DNA of 64,000 nt from Phanerochaete sordida (GCA_019973155.2 BPQB01000063.1:124001-188000); one strand, 5' to 3'; shown: positions 33,755 to 46,182, numbered from the stretch's first letter. Notes: generated by a model not told the origin, from the letters alone. Numbers and translations are program-made.

Positions 33755-36700
33755 ATGTTTTACCGCACCCTGTGCAACGCTTTCGTCGTTGGCGCAGCCC
33801 TCTTGGGCCTGTTCGCCGCGACGGCCGACGGCCTCGGCTCGACGTGCTCGTCTCCATTGTCGCACGGCAGCGCAGCCGCAGGCGACCCCTTCTGGCTGCA
33901 GAACATACAGCACCAAGGTGAGCACCGTCGGACCCCGGTTCGCTATTTTATTGTGTGCTGATTGGTCCCGTAGGCATTGCTGCTTTCAACGGCAACCCAG
34001 GTGGCTACAAAGTCTTCCGTAACGTCAAAGTGAGCTGGGATGTCGTGACGAGCAGAGAGAACAATTGCTGACATTTTGCTAGGACTACGGTGCCACGGGT
34101 AACGGAAACACCGACGATACCGCTGCCATCCAGTTCGTGCTTCTTCGGACGCATCAAAGCGCCTCTCCGTGCTCACCTGCCCCCCAGGGCCGCTATTAAC
34201 GACGGAGGTCGCTGCGGCCAAGGATGCGATTCTACGACGTTAGTCCGATCTGTCACGCGCTTCCATGTCAAGTCTAACCTTGCAATTAATTCTAGGACCC
34301 AACCGGCACTGGTCTTCTTCCCTTCTGGGTAGGTTTTCGCTGGCGATCGTAAGACGGCGTAACTCACAGTCTATCGACAGGACGTACAAAGTCTCTACGC
34401 CTCTGATCATGAACTATCAAACTCAGTTCATCGGCGACGCTAAGAATCTCCCGACCCTCCTCGCGGCCCCCGGTTTCAATGGCATTGCTCTCATCGGTAT
34501 GTCGGTCTTGGAGGCTGAGCTGCACGCTTCGAGACTAATGAATGCCAGACGTCGATCCCTACCTCGCTGGCGGCGCGCAGTGGTATGCTAACCAGAACAA
34601 CTTGTGAGCATCCCGGGTTCCCACCCGACCTCCCGCGCTCACACGCTTCTAGCTTCCGCTCCGTCCGCAACTTCGTGATCGACCTCCGTCAGGTGTCCGG
34701 TTCCGCGACCGGCATCCACTGGCAGGTCTCGCAGGCGACGTCGCTCATCAATATCGTCTTCCAAATGTCGACCGCCGCGGGCAACCAGCACCAGGGCATC
34801 TTCATGGAGAACGGCTCTGGCGGATTCCTCGGCGGTGCGTGCGCCGATCTCCTGACGCGGGCGTCCCACTCACATGGCGACTCTATTAGACCTCGTGTTC
34901 AACGGCGGCAACATCGGCGCCACGTTCGGCAACCAGCAGTTCACGGTCCGCAACCTGACCTTCAACAACGCCAACACCGGTGTGTTGTCCCCGCGCACTG
35001 CGGCGTCGGGTCGTCGCTGACTTTTCATTGCGCACCAGCGATCAACGCCATCTGGAACTGGGGATGGACCTTCCAGCGCATCACGATCAACAACTGCCAG
35101 GTCGGCTTCGACCTCACCCAGGGCAGCACCTCCAACACTGGCGCGCAGGGCGTCGGCGCCGAGGCGATCATCGACGCGGTCGTCACCAACACCCCCATCT
35201 TCGTCCGCACTAGCGGCCCCAGCAGCGGCCACCTCCAGGGTTCGATTGTCCTGAACAACATCCAGCTCACCAACGTCCCCATCGCTGTCGGCGTCAACGG
35301 CGGTGCTACTGTCGTACGTGTCCTTGCCCTTCGGGTGCAGTGCCGGTCGTCTGACTGCTCCTGTGTAGCTTGCTGGCGGTACCACCACTATCAACTCGTG
35401 GGCTCAGGGTAACGTCTACCACGGCAGCAGCGGCAGCGCTTCCTTCACCCAGGGCAACATTGCCAGCATCAACAGGCCCTCGCCCCTCCTTGACAGCACC
35501 GGCCGCATCGTCTCCAAGTCGCACCCGCAGTACACCGGCTACGCCTCCAGCGATTTCGTCAGCGTCCGCTCGCAGGGCGCGAAGGGCGACGGCCACACCG
35601 ACGACACGCAGGCGATCAAGAACGTCTTCGCGCAGTACGCCGGCTGCAAGATCATCTTCTTCGACGCGGGCTCGTACATCGTCTCCGACACCATCCAGAT
35701 CCCGGCCGGCACGCAGGTCGTCGGCGAGATCTGGTCGCAGGTCATCGGCACGGGCTCCAAGTTCGCGGACTACAACAACCCGCAGCCCGTCATCCAGGTC
35801 GGCGCGTCCGGCTCCTCGGGCGTCGTCGAGATCACGGACATGATCTTCACGACCCGCGGCCCCGCTGCCGGCGCGATCATCGTCGAGTGGAACGTCCACG
35901 ACCCTGCCGGCCAGCAGGCCGCGGCCGGTGCCTGGGACACGCACCTGATGTGAGTGTTTATATTCGCGGGCTCGCCATACCGTGCTGACTGGCGCCCGTG
36001 CAGCATCGGCGGCACCGCGCAGTCTGGCCTGCAGTCCTCGCAGTGCCCGACGTCGGGCTCGGGCGGCAACAACTGCTTCGCCGACTTCCTCGGCGTGCAC
36101 CTGACGACCGGCTCGAGTGCCTACCTCGAGGTGCGTGCTTCTCGCGCCGGCGCGGCGAAGGCTGTCTGACGAGCGCATGCAGGGAATGTGGGTCTGGCTC
36201 GCAGATCACGATCTCGATTCGGGCGGAAGCCCCCAGATCTCGCTCTGGAGCGGCGGCGGCATCCTGTCCGAGTCCCAGGGCCCCGTCTGGCTGATCGGCA
36301 CCGGTGCGTACGCCTCGGGCAGCGCGGTTGCCACGACGGGCTGACGCGTGCCTTGCCCTGCAGCTGCGGAGCACCACATCAACTACCAGTACTTCCTCAA
36401 GAACGCCGCCAACCACTACATCGGCCTCGCCCAGACCGAGACTGTGAGCCGTCCCCGTGCCTGCTTCCCACGAGCGATGCTGACACTGCACTGTCCCAGC
36501 CCTACTTCCAGCCGAACCCGCAGACCCCCGCGCCGTTCATCACGAACGCGAACTTCGACCCGACGCAGACCATGGGCGAGGCGTGGGCCATGACCGTCCA
36601 GAACTCGCACGGCATCCTCGTCTTCGGTGCGTCCCGCCGAAGCGTCCTTACGCGCTGGCACTGACATGCTTCGCAGGCGCGGGCTTCTACTCGTTCTTCA

Positions 36701-36903
36701 GCGGCTACAACACGGGCTGCCAGAACTCGCAGAACTGCCAGAGCCAGATCGTGAACGTCGACTCGAGCTCGGACATCGCGTTCTACAGCCTCACGACCGT
36801 CGACACGACCTTCCAGTTCAGCGTCAACGCCGCCGGCGTCATCAACCGCAGCAACAACCCGAACGGCTTCGCGGACACCGTCACCGCCTGGACCCGCAAC
36901 TAG
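33755..36903 (+). CDS. Secreted GH55 exo-beta-1,3-glucanase (glucan 1,3-beta-glucosidase)
   Basis: Sixteen exons: 33755-33917, 33974-34029, 34083-34132, 34188-34238, 34296-34328, 34381-34496, 34549-34603, 34653-34834, 34890-34979, 35039-35313, 35369-35949, 36004-36130, 36183-36303, 36364-36443, 36500-36626, 36677-36903; 777 residues. The signal peptide is about residues 1-26 (FVVGAALLGLFAATADG). Two tandem right-handed beta-helix halves start with the same sequence pattern: VKDYGATGNGNTDDTAAIQ near residue 72 and RSQGAKGDGHTDDTQAIK near 425. GH55 landmarks include WQVSQATSLINIVF, QGIFMENGSGGFLG, WNWGWTFQRITINNCQ, GMWVWLADHDLD and AGFYSFFSGY. The enzyme acts outside the cell on beta-1,3-glucan of fungal walls or storage polymer. 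Length matches the family. Exon 5 is 33 nt. The upstream ATG-less extension is rejected because the signal peptide starts here. Confidence 0.95.
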
Positions 36904-37362
36904 GTGTCGCCCTGGCTGCGCTCTCACGACTCACGACTTCTCACTCGCGATTATGATACTGGTATGAGGTTTAAGGCTCCGACGGGTTATCACACCACCC
37001 CATTCAAAACTGGCTTGTGGATCCGCGCCTGCTTGTCTGTATATTAGCTTACCGTGTTGTATAACATACTATCCTTGCTTCAGTCCAGTGTGGTGCTGCA
37101 TCGAGGGAACAGCGGCAAGCTTTTGGGAAGGGAATCCAGCGGCTGCTGTGCTAGTCCCCACACTCCTCCTTGGACCACTCGCCGACGGTCGACGTTACTG
37201 CAGCAGATAACACCTCAGATGAGTGAGTCTCAGTCACAGAGATATACATAACCTCTGGACCTACACGAGTTCACAGCGCAGGCGTTAGCAAATCACGGAT
37301 ATCTTCCTGGAGAGTAAAGCACTATTGATACATGGTAGCAGCCAGAAGCATGGACGCGCCCT
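36904..37362. other. convergent 3' flanks
   Basis: 459 bp between the GH55 stop (+) and the stop of the first aldo-keto reductase (-). No coding frame or repeat recognised. Confidence 0.5.
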
Positions 37363-38590
37363 CTACTTGAGCTCGGGAGTGTCGCCCAGGATCACGAGCA
37401 TTGACGCCTCAGGATAGCGGGAGCCCTGCGCGGCGCCCGCCGCCTGCGCGACCTTGCGTACCTCCTCGACGTCTTCGGGCGAGAGCTTGATGTTGAGCGC
37501 ACCGAGGTTCTCTTTCAGGTACTGCACACCCGTCAGCCTGCGGGTCCTCAAAGTACCTGATACGGCAGCGACGCACCTTCTCCTTGGTCGTGCCCGGGAT
37601 GGGGATGACGTTGTCCGCCTGCGCGAGCAGCCACGCGAGCGCGACCTGGCCCGCAGTCGCGTTGTAGCGCGCGCCGATCGCGCGCAGGCCGTCTGCGAGC
37701 TTGAGGATGTTCGGGAAGTTCTCGTGCGAGTAGCGCGGGACGAGCCGGCGGAAGTCGTCCTCGGCGAAGTCGTCGGGCGATTTCTGCGGCACGGTGTCAG
37801 CATCAGCGTCACGCAGCAGAGACGCGGCGGCGGGGACGCACGTATTGGCCTGTGAGGAGCCCGCGGCCGAGCGGCGAGTACGCGACGATCGCGATGCCGA
37901 GCTCCTGGCACGTCTTGAACAGCGCGACCTTCTCGTCCTCGATGTCGAGTGTGAAGGGCGAGTACTCGACCTGGAAGGCCGCGATGGGGTGCACGGCGTG
38001 CGCGCGGCGGAGCGTCGCAGCTGAGCACTCAGACAGGCCAAGGTAGCGGACCTTGCCCTCCCTATGCATCCGCTCAGCACCAAAAGAAACAGCGAGGCCA
38101 GCGCGCACTCACTTGACGAGCTCCGCCATCGCGCCGACGGACACCTCAATGGGCACCTCGGGGTCGGGGCGATGGAGGTAGTAGAGGTCGACGTAGTCGG
38201 TACCGAGGTTGCGGAGGGACGTCTCGAACGTGCGGCGCATGTATTCCGGCGAGCCGTTCACGCCGTTCTTCGCGGCGGGCGCGAAGCCGTACTTGGTCGC
38301 GAGGAAGATCTCGCTGCGCTTGCCCGTGCGCGCGAACCAGCGCCCGATGAGCGCCTCGTTGTCGCCGTACACGTCTGCGGTGTCCCAGTTCGTGCAGCCG
38401 TTCTCGTACACGGCGTCGAGCAGCTGGCGGCGCGTTAGCGCGTGCGGCGCGCGAGAGGCGGGACGCGCACCTTGAAGCGCTCCTCGTCGGGCAGCGGCTT
38501 GCCGTAGAACGCGGACAGGCCCATGCCACCGAAGCCGATGGCGGTGACCTCTGCGTCGCCAATCTTGCGCGTAGGGAGCTTGGGTGCCAT
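37363..38590 (-). CDS. Aldo-keto reductase (YakC/AKR13-like), copy 1
   Basis: Exons (minus) 38590-38471, 38423-38113, 38061-37842, 37783-37577 and 37521-37363 give 338 residues. The catalytic tetrad is visible: Asp and Tyr in [12 protein letters not shown], Lys in IFLATKYGF, His in [15 protein letters not shown]. The NADPH site includes the C-terminal [10 protein letters not shown] loop. Members reduce aldehydes and ketones with NADPH in the cytosol; the substrate is unknown. The start [20 protein letters not shown] aligns with both other copies. Intron 1 is only 47 nt. This copy is inverted relative to the two downstream and differs most from them ([13 protein letters not shown] insert, distinct C-terminus). 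A TATATAA lies about 60 bp upstream. Confidence 0.94.
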
Positions 38591-38647
38591 GTCTTTTGCC
38601 GTATGTGTTCTTGGGAGCTTTGAGCTCGGTAGCCCCTCACTCGCTCC

Positions 38648-38654
38648 TTATATA
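38648..38654 (-). promoter_or_regulatory. TATA box of aldo-keto reductase copy 1
   Basis: TATATAA on the minus strand about 58 bp before the ATG. Confidence 0.5.
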
Positions 38655-41524
38655 CCGTGGCGTGCAGGCCTTGCTAAGCGTGGACCCTATCCCCGCCAAG
38701 AGACTTTGGATTTCCCATTGACCAACGACGGTACACGGAGCGCAGAGAAAGACCTGGAAAGGCTGACGTCGCCCTCAAGCCGCGGCGGCGCGAACGCTTC
38801 GCGGCAGCTGGCAAATCCCACGTTCCGAAAGATGTGGACATGGATGTGGGTCCGGGGAACGCTGGATCGTGGGGCGGGTTGGGGATCTTACACATCGACG
38901 CCCACTAAAGGCAGAGAGACAAATTTTGTTAAGGCCATTTCGGACATGCAGCCGATGAGTCGATGAAGTAGAGTGCAGAGACTGGGAGCGTAGTCACTGT
39001 ACGAAGAAAATCTACCCTGGTGCGATAGCTAGAGTGTTATCTAATCAATGCCGTATTGAGAGCAATACGGAAACTGATCCTTCATTATTCCGGGACCCAT
39101 ACAAAATCAGGTCAATATCGTGCCCAATTGATTCGTTACGCGCCTGCAGATATGCACCAGATTCGCCCGCGAAGTTGACATCGGACCTTGGCGCAATGAC
39201 ATAAACGGCCGTACGAACCACAAAGATACAGCGCAATATCCTGAGCATCCTCTAGTAGGCTTTTATCACTCGGCAGATACACGTATCGCTCTCATTTTGT
39301 TCGTACACACAGCTTACTATACAGCGGCGCGCTCTTCGATATTTTTGCTGATGCTCCCCTCAGCCACTTGAACGCCGTTGAAGGCTCCTTCAATACTACT
39401 GCGGTCTCAGCTTCTTCCCAGACGATCTCTGTGACTGTAAACATGACAACTATGAATCAGCGCCCCACATACTACCGCGCTACTCACTCCATCGCGGTGC
39501 AAGTCAGGCGCAGGCGCAACGATAACTTCTTGCATCAGCGCCGAAGAGCGATGCATGTCCTTCGATATGTCTGTCGTCTGGAAACACGGGGTACGCCATC
39601 GCTTTGACGGAGAGCCGGACATTTAGCACGCTGGGCTCGCCTTCGAGCTACTGGCAGCAAATCCGTCAATAGTTTATCTAAAAGCAGCGGAGAAATAGCG
39701 CGCCCTTGTCTCCGCGTGTCCACAGGCATTGCAGTAGCATAGGCTGTTTGCATAACAGTCTACGCTATTGCGGTTCAGCTTTGTATCATGCTTAGTTACC
39801 CGTCTGCGCAATTCAGTTGGTCGCCAGCGAGACGGAAATCTAGCAAAAGAAACACTTAGGGCCCAGGTCACTTCTGACTGATGCAGCGGAGAGGCCATCT
39901 TTGTACAAGCAGCCCGTACCTATTGCAGTGAGCAACTTGCTAGCTTGATGGCGGGATAACCGGGCATAAGCCAGGGCGATATACGCCGTAGATGTCTTCG
40001 TCCAAGAGATGGTAGGTATTGATGAAGAAAATCCAAAATCTAAATGGCGCATGCCAAACGGGTCCATTTAAAATCGAAGCTTTAGTGTGCGGTCCTCGCT
40101 CTGCCGTCGCAGAAAATGACCCTAGTTTCGCCGTCAGATTTTGAGCAGACATAGAGCTGGCACACCTTCAAGGCGTATGAGGTACACACCGGTCGGTTCC
40201 TAGTTGACCGCATTTGGCATATTTCCAGCGGGAGAGATCACGTTCGAGTCCTGTATGGGGCCTTATGTGAGCATGAACGCCTCTCCCGGCGACCAAACCA
40301 CTATACGAGTCACTCACTGACGCTCCCGCCTCCGGGACCGAGGCTACGTCCTGCCGTGGGGATACGTACGCCTGCCGCAGACGCCCGGGAGCTGTGTAGC
40401 CAGATGGTACGGTGACTACTGCTCCATCCGCAAGCCGTGCGCCGCCGGGCCGCAGACTGCAATTGCGATTACGCGCAAGGTCAACTGAAGAGTAGCTCTG
40501 CCAAGGGAGGAGTAAGCTGTGAGGAGCGTGGATGCTCGGTCGTCTGGGTTATCACCGACGCGCCACGCCCAATCTAACAAGAGATAGAGCCTGGTTCAAC
40601 GAGGGTCGCACTTACTCCATCATTTTGAAAGCACCGCATTATGAAGACGCTGCGCAGCTCTTGAATGCATAGACCATCGTTGAGTGCGGCCTATAGAGTT
40701 TGCATCGCGGTGTCCCTGCCAAAGCTTTGGAAGTAACGCATGTTAGGCATCAAACGGTATTTTCACGGGGATCGACAGCTGTTCAAATGGGAGTTTGTCG
40801 TATTACGACAATGCTGGCCCATGTGAAATATGACCGGGACCCACAGGGTTCAACGTTTTCTCAACGAAGGAGGAGGTAATAAGACAAGACGCGTACTACA
40901 CGAACAGACACGAACAGCATCAATAGGACAGTTCAAGCGCCGCTTCAACAAGTAAGCACTTATTGTTATTTTGCTTCAGCGGGGTTTCAACGACGTAGTT
41001 ATGCCCGAATATCCGAAACCTGGCTTCGGCCACGAATCTCTACTACCCCACGTACACTCAATGTCTTTCTCGGCAAGGAGTTTTTTGAGCCAACGTGTAT
41101 CACCTTGAAGGACGCAAGGCGGCATGGAGGCATACGCAACGCTCGGCAAGCCTACAACTGGAGTCATGATGCGCGGTCCCGGACGAGCGTCGCCGTCGTG
41201 TGCCCTGCTAGCCTACAGGTGCCTGACTACTGATATTCTACTTGGCAGAAGGGCGGCGATAGTGTGCATTGACAAGGATGTCGATGATCCTCCGGGGACG
41301 TTCCTCCGTCAGTGGACGGCTGATGGCCATCGCATAGCACAGCACGCAGGCCCACGCGCCCCGCGAGGGCTCCGGAAGCGCGCCTTGCCGCGAGAGACAC
41401 GCCGGCCGCAAAGAGTCGTCAGCTCAATATGCAGCTGAGACTTTGTCAAAGCTGCAATCCGGCTGCAATGTGCACTGCGGCGTCGGGCTGAGCCTCGGTG
41501 AGCGACCTACGGTCCGTTCGTCAT

Positions 41525-41556
41525 AGCGGCGAGCTGAATATCTGAAAAGTATAAAA
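41525..41556 (+). promoter_or_regulatory. Promoter of aldo-keto reductase copy 2: shared 12-mer and TATA box
   Basis: The word AGCGGCGAGCTG at 41525-41536 recurs before copy 3. TATAAAA follows at 41550-41556, about 91 bp before the ATG. Confidence 0.55.
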
Positions 41557-41646
41557 GGCTTGAGGACGATGGCCAGGATGCCAACAACAGTCTCACTCTC
41601 CTACTCAAGCTCTTCTACAGTTCTATCTCAATCAGACTAAGCAACG

Positions 41647-42876
41647 ATGCCCGCCCAGCTCCCCACTCGCAGGATCGGCGACGTCGACGTGTCCGCCATC
41701 GGCTACGGCACGATGGGCCTGTCCGCCTTCTACGGTCCTATCCCATCCGATGAAGAACGCCTAAAGGTAAGCCTTGACTTCTCTGCGTTGCCCTTGGCAG
41801 TTTCTCATTATTCTTTCTCAGCTGCTCGACACTATCTATGAGAGCGGATGCACGTTCTGGGACACCGCGAACATGTACGGCGACAGCGAGGACCTGCTCG
41901 GACAGTGGTTCGCGCGTAGCGGCAAGCGCGGCGAAATCTTCCTCGCGACCAAGTTTGGTGTGGACATGGCCAGGGGCGCCATCGACGGCACGCCAGAGAA
42001 CGTGCGCAAGTCCTCCGCGGAGTCGCTGCGCCGCCTCGGCACGGACTACATCGACCTCTACTACTTGCACCGCCCCGACAAGGACACGCCCATCGAGCAC
42101 ACCGTCGGCGCGATGGCAGACCTCGTCAGGTATGGCAGGTTGCATAACTTTGTGGCGACGTCGCTCATGGTGTCTTCCGCAGGGAGGGCAAGGTGCGCTA
42201 CCTCGGCTTGTCCGAGTGCTCTGAGGCAACGCTCCGCCGCGCGCACGCCGTGCATCCGATCTCCGCCCTGCAAGTCGAGTACTCGCCATTCACGCTCGAC
42301 ATCGAGGACGAGAAGATTGGGCTCTTCAAGGCATGCCAGGAGCTCGGCATCGCGATCATAGCGTACTCGCCGCTCGGCCGCGGCCTTCTGACTGGCCAAT
42401 ACGTGCGCTGCTTGCCTTTCTTACTTGTCGTGCTTGATGCTTATAATCGCGATGCAGAAATCGCCTGACGACTTTGCGGAAGACGACTTCCGCAGGACCG
42501 TGCCGCGCTACTCGCACGAGAACTTCCCCAAGATTCTCAAGCTCGTCGACGGCCTGCGTGCCATCGGTGCCCGGCACAACGCGACCGCAGGCCAGGTCGC
42601 GCTCGCGTGGCTGCTCGCGCAGGCGGACAGCGTCATCCCCATCCCCGGGACGACCAAGGATAAGGTGGGCTACCGCGCTTCTCCACTGAACTCACGGAGG
42701 CTGACGACGACTTGCAGTATTTGAAGGAGAACCTTGGTGCGCTGAAGATCAGGCTTACGCCAGAGGATCTGCGCGAGGTACGCCGCATTGCACAGGAGGC
42801 GGATGCCTCCAAAGGGGAGCGCTATCCAGCGTGGATGATGGGCTTGCTCTTCATTGACACGCCTGAACTTGAGTAG
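41647..42876 (+). CDS. Aldo-keto reductase (YakC/AKR13-like), copy 2
   Basis: Exons 41647-41766, 41822-42129, 42183-42402, 42458-42664 and 42718-42876 give 337 residues. Tetrad: [12 protein letters not shown] (Asp, Tyr), IFLATKFGV (Lys), [15 protein letters not shown] (His); NADPH loop [10 protein letters not shown]. Intron positions are the same as in copies 1 and 3 (after residue 40 and so on), so the three arose by gene duplication and not by retroposition. It is close to copy 3, e.g. identical [19 protein letters not shown] and [17 protein letters not shown]. The start [12 protein letters not shown] is preceded by CAACGATGC. The role is NADPH-dependent carbonyl reduction, substrate unknown. 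Confidence 0.95.
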
Positions 42877-44532
42877 TCAATGAGGGGACCTTGAGATTGC
42901 GGGTGAATTCTAGCTTTGTGTATGTATCATGCTGAGAGCCTGCTCCAAACGCTGTACGACTTTTAATTATCCACGAAGCATACATGACCGAGACGGCCAC
43001 GGTGCGCGCAGAAATCGACACTTTTGACTTGCCGCGCTTTCATTTGGGCAGCGACAGACCCCTACTTTCGGTATCGAATGAGAACGTGAGTGCCCGACTC
43101 GGTGATCAAAACATGGAACAGCCATCTTCCAGTGCCATTGGTACCTGTTTTGAAGCTTCGCAGCCCTGTCATGTGCTGCGTACACGCTACCGCGAGTGCA
43201 CGGACGCCTGTCTGGTTGCCCAAGCACCGCCGCTGGGAAAGCAAGCCGGTCGCCGTCGCTCCGCGCACCGCAATGCTGCTGACTTATAGGCGAGTTTATG
43301 ACACGACGCCCAGTCAGCAGTAGCTTATGACCCAAGAGCGGCAGCTCGTTTGGTCCTCAGCTGCTTGAGGTTTGCCATACCCTCACCTCTATCACTGGCA
43401 TATCTATCATCTTATCCAGTAGAATATATCGTTACCTTCTCACAGATCCATCCCGTGAGCGGCGTATATCGCCATCCTGACGACAGACAGGTCATATTCC
43501 AGTGCGTGGCATCTTGACTTTCCCGGCCGCATCGAGCTGCCACAAATCTCGAGACGCAGGAATCTTCAAATGAGCAGCTGTGACTCCGTCTGGCAAAAGA
43601 ATCGCTTTGGGCGAAAATACGTGCCCCAATAATATACTTAGTAGAGCTTTGGATAACCATGAAATCCTGCAGGAGTTGCAATGTAAATAGTCCGCCGGTT
43701 CAAACGGCCAGAGGTCAGTGACTGGAGCTTGGGTCCTCGAGAGGCTCGACTGCGATTGCGAAATGGAAGAATAAATCTCCGCAAGCTTAGTTAGTAATCA
43801 TCGCTTCTTATCCTGTTTAAACCGGACCTTCAATTCCTTGGCGCGCTCTTCGAAACGAGTTCATGCCGATGTATGCCGTGAGCGACGAACCCGACGCGCC
43901 CATGAGCTAGCTACGACAGCTATTTTCAGCAAAGCTCTCGCTCGGATGTCGTGATATGCTCTACGAGAAATTAGGAGCATTGGTAAGAGCGGCATAAATG
44001 CGTACGCAGCGTTCGGCAGCCCTGCAGAATGGCAGCCCTTGAACACCAGTGCCGATCTCCAAAGCCACCGCTCATTTTCTCTACGGTAAAGAGGCCTGCA
44101 CTTCTGCACGGCGACACGCTTTACCCGCTGACGATTCTCGAGCGCGGACAGGGTCCATACCGCTTCGGCTCACCTGAGCTGCTGATCACGCCCATGCTTC
44201 AGGCGTCCTCTCCCGCGGACGAAGTGTTCCTGCCCAGGAACATGGGGCGCCGCACGACGGCACACACGAGCTCGTGCCCCGCCAACGCGAAACAGTACGT
44301 GTGGCCGGGAGTGTGCCGCATGCCGTCGAGCGTCGTCAGCCCCACACGCGATATACACCGTGTCAGAGCGCGCCACGAGAACTCTGTCGCCTCGGCCGCG
44401 CGACACTACACGCGCTCGGGCTTCAAAGCGGCGAGCTGTCATGCATGGACGGCGTCGAGATATATAGAGACGGGATAGAATGGGACAGATCCCATACACC
44501 GCTCACACACTCTTCTCGCTTACACAGAAACG
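42877..44532. other. 1.65-kb region between aldo-keto reductase copies 2 and 3
   Basis: No supported gene. A minus-strand relic near 44000-44050 encodes SAGLPNAAYAFMPL, related to the relic upstream of copy 2. The promoter of copy 3 occupies the right end. Confidence 0.5.
44427..44467 (+). promoter_or_regulatory. Promoter of aldo-keto reductase copy 3: shared 12-mer and TATA-like box
   Basis: AGCGGCGAGCTG at 44427-44438 is identical to the word before copy 2. TATATAG at 44461-44467 lies about 66 bp before the ATG. Confidence 0.55.
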
Positions 44533-45772
44533 ATGCCTGCTCAGCTCCCCACCCGCATGATTGGCGACACAGAGGTGACCGCCATCGGCTTCGGCGCGAT
44601 GGGCTTGTCCGCGTTCTACGGCAAGCCGCTGCCCGACGAGGAGCGCTTCAAGGTACGGCAGCCCACGCTCTCCATGCCCAGCCCATCGCGCTCACTGCCC
44701 GTGTTTATTCTCACGCCGGTTAGCTCCTCGACGCCGTCTACGAGAGCGGCTGCACAAACTGGGACACGGCGAACGTCTACGGCGACAGCGAGGAGCTGCT
44801 CGGGCGGTGGTTCGCGCGCACGGGCAAGCGCGCCGACATCTTCCTCGCGACCAAGTTCGGGTCGAACCTCGGCAGGGGCGGCGCGATCGACGGCACGCCT
44901 GCGTACATGCGCGAGTGCTTCGCGGCGTCGCTGCGTACGCTCCAGACGGACCACGTCGACCTCTACTACCTCCACCGCCCCGACGTCAACACACCGATTG
45001 AGGTCACGGTCGGCGCGATGGCAGACCTGTTCAAGTACGTCTCGGTGATTTTGGGGTGCTGCAGCTACTCACAACGTGCAGGGAGGGCAAGGTTCGCTAT
45101 CTCGGCCTGTCCGAATGCTCTGAAGCGACGCTGCGCCGCGCACACGCCGTGCACCCCATCGCCGCCCTGCAAGTCGAATACTCGCCATTCACGCTCGACA
45201 TCGAGGACGAGAAGATCGGGCTCTTCCAGGCGCGCACGGAGCTCGGCGTGGCCATCGTCGCGTACTCGCCGCTCGGCCGCGGGCTGATCACCGGCCAATA
45301 CGTGCGTGCCCCATGCCCCTTTCCGTCCTGCCGCCAAGCTGATATGCGCTGCAGAAATCGCCCGACGACTTTGCGGAGGACGACTTCCGCCGGCTCATCC
45401 CGCGCTACTCGCACGAGAACTTCCCGAACATCCTCAGGCTCGCAGACGGCCTGCGCGCGATCGGCGCGCGGCACGGCGCGACCGCGGGCCAGGTCGCGCT
45501 CGCGTGGCTCCTCGCGCAGTCCGAACGCGTCATCCCGATCCCTGGGACGACGAAGGAAAAGGTGCGTCTCGGGCGATTCCTGTGTGGGAGGCGGAGGGGC
45601 TGACAATGGGCGACAGTACCTCAAGGAGAACCTCGGCGCGCTCAATGTCAGGCTCACGCCTGAGGACCTGCAGGAGGTGCGCCGCGTCGCGCAGGAGGCG
45701 GATGCTTCCAAGGGACTGCGCTACCCCGAGGCGATGATCCAGTCGCTCTTCGCGGACACGCCCGAATTGTAG
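44533..45772 (+). CDS. Aldo-keto reductase (YakC/AKR13-like), copy 3
   Basis: Exons 44533-44652, 44724-45034, 45082-45301, 45355-45561 and 45617-45772 give 337 residues. Tetrad: [41 protein letters not shown] loop [10 protein letters not shown]. The exon plan is the same as copies 1 and 2, with the same phases. It begins [20 protein letters not shown]. Together with the shared promoter word and a shared upstream relic, it looks like a local duplicate of the copy 2 segment. Third-position GC is higher than in copy 2. Substrate unknown; cytosolic NADPH-dependent reductase. Confidence 0.95.
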
Positions 45773-46182
45773 TGAACGGGCTGCCAGTGCTCGGTAGCAG
45801 CGCATGCCGCCATCCCATTCGTTCCATTCGCCTTTGGCACCTGCGATATGTAACTCTTGCAATATTCCGTGCCTACTTTTGGCTGGCAGATTGGCCTGTG
45901 TGAACATTTGCCATGCAGTCAGATCCTCGCGCGCCACGAAGTGCTCGGCGCCGGAAGGTACACAGCTGTCTAAGGGCGTGAGGGGCGAAACGGACTGGAT
46001 AGGTGAAGGGAATAATGACGTGCGGTCTGGGTCAGGCGAGAGTTCAAAGCAAGTCGAACAAGGTAGCGTGCACCAGTATAAGATAGTGTCCCAGCGAAAC
46101 AGAGCGCATACATACATCCAAATCCAAGATGATAACTCCAGGTGGTCCCAACGAGCAGGTAACGTCCCCACGTAAGGCGGTG
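45773..46182. other. convergent 3' flanks
   Basis: 410 bp between the stop of aldo-keto reductase copy 3 (+) and the stop of the mitochondrial carrier (-). No gene recognised. Confidence 0.5.

Larger units (their letters stand above)
38591..41646. other. 3-kb region between aldo-keto reductase copies 1 and 2
   Basis: Divergent promoters of copies 1 and 2 are at the two ends. The middle is AT-richer and has no supported gene. A minus-strand relic at about 40976-41167 carries the peptide VVGLPSVAYASMPP, which recurs upstream of copy 3 (see findings). A tRNA-like T-loop at 40245 does not fold. Confidence 0.5.

Noticed and set aside
40160..40270. Possible tRNA around a TTCGAGT loop
   Set aside because: The T stem has mismatches and no acceptor or D arm could be paired.
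43610..43720. Possible tRNA around GGTTCAAAC
   Set aside because: T-arm-like hairpin only; no D arm or acceptor stem at proper distance on either strand.
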